From Mesaphorura yosii (Eukaryota > Arthropoda > Collembola > Poduromorpha > Tullbergiidae): 64,000 bases of DNA. Within the stretch, counting starts at the first letter, position 1. Every line of letters begins with the position of its first letter. The position numbers and the translations under genes were made by a program. The stretch covers positions 558,001 to 622,000 of the forward strand of contig WIXG01000005.1 of assembly GCA_009869945.1 (NCBI GenBank). Direction: 5' to 3'. A model generated the notes under the pieces. That model had not been told where the DNA came from and did no database searches. It was given only the letters and a program-made list of their open reading frames with translations. Below are positions 63,600 to 64,000 of this stretch, one piece after another.

Positions 63600-63639
63600 C
63601 CTGCATCGCAGATCAAATCGTTCATTCTGACGACAAATC

Positions 63640-63647
63640 TATAAATA
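63640..63647 (+). promoter_or_regulatory. TATA box
   Basis: TATAAATA lies 69 nt before the ATG at 63716. Transcription would start near 63668-63672 and leave a 5' UTR of about 45-50 nt, a normal arrangement for a TATA-driven arthropod gene. Confidence 0.55.
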
Positions 63648-63715
63648 CGAGTGTCTCAATCTGCAACACTTTGTTTAGATTAAAATTAAATCATTCACAA
63701 AAGCGTGGGTTCAAA

Positions 63716-63942
63716 ATGTCGTCGATTCTGAAAATCAGTGAAGTTCCTGCCGCGGCTGCTGCTCAGATTGGTCAAGAGCCAAAATTAGATCCTTCGGACC
63801 CCCGTGTGCGAAAACTAGTGTACTCCATGTATCGGGACATGCTCACGAACCACAACGAAGAAGCCAATGATATCGTGAGTAAGGCAGATCCGCAATACGT
63901 GAAACATGATATGGGAGTCGAACCCATTCTTGAGGCAATCAT
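63716..63942 (+). CDS. First coding exon of an unidentified gene (partial)
   Basis: ATG at 63716 (context TCAAAATGTC) follows a TATA box at the right distance. The frame runs 75 codons and then meets the donor GTAAGA after ATCAT, leaving phase 2; the in-frame TAA falls inside that donor. The peptide begins MSSILKISEVPAAAAAQIGQ, then PKLDPSDPRVRKLVYSMYRD and further charged, helix-like sequence. There is no signal peptide, so it is probably intracellular. A second donor-like word (GTGAGTAAG, about 63873) would end the exon earlier. I do not recognise the family; the rest lies outside the window. Confidence 0.6.
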
Positions 63943-64000
63943 GTAAGACTTTGAGAGAGCCGTACTGAATTATTACTTTTACAACTCGCCGCTAACAGAA

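Larger units (their letters stand above)
56352..63639. other. Region without a secure gene
   Basis: This must contain the CRIP promoter and perhaps a 5' UTR exon (a minus-strand donor-like GTAAGTTA lies near 56862). Several minus-strand frames of 60-130 codons with hydrophobic stretches occur between 57.7 and 59.7 kb but match no family I can name. No RNA gene, transposase or long repeat was seen. Confidence 0.5.

Overview
The window is eukaryotic nuclear DNA, most likely from an arthropod. Genes are sparse and split by GT-AG introns of 68 nt to several kb. The recognisable proteins are animal families, and the clearest of them, a TCF/pangolin transcription factor, resembles the insect version in its N-terminal third. 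I cannot name the species. No rRNA, tRNA, transposase, viral gene or CRISPR array could be recognised. Most short open frames look like chance.

Layout, left to right. (1) 1-45,405, minus strand: the 5' part of a pangolin/TCF gene. Three coding exons (45,405-45,214; 41,616-41,520; 34,958-34,876) join in frame and give 124 codons: the beta-catenin-binding domain and the start of the proline/tyrosine-rich linker. No HMG-box exon was found, so the 34.9 kb from the left edge to the third exon is read as one very large intron that runs off the window. (2) 45.4-51.5 kb: upstream region of pan, with a possible untranslated exon and a possible alternative first exon. (3) 51,584-53,380, plus strand: the longest open frame, 598 codons without an intron, for a secreted protein with an N-terminal coiled coil, an acidic run and a diverged leucine-rich-repeat-like region. 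I do not recognise its family. (4) 54,381-56,351, minus strand: a complete four-exon gene for a single-LIM-domain cysteine-rich protein of the CRIP type (88 aa), convergent with gene 3. (5) 56.4-63.6 kb: no secure gene, only weak minus-strand candidates. (6) 63,640 to the right end, plus strand: a TATA box and the first coding exon of an unidentified gene that continues past the window.

Functionally, pan is the nuclear effector of Wnt/Wingless signalling and CRIP is a small zinc-binding LIM protein. The other two genes are unassigned. Points to look at again are a three-residue insertion inside the beta-catenin-binding motif of pan, a phase-compatible alternative first exon that would give a TCF lacking that domain, two copies of an 11-base TCF-type site, and the orphan secreted protein with an overlapping upstream open frame.
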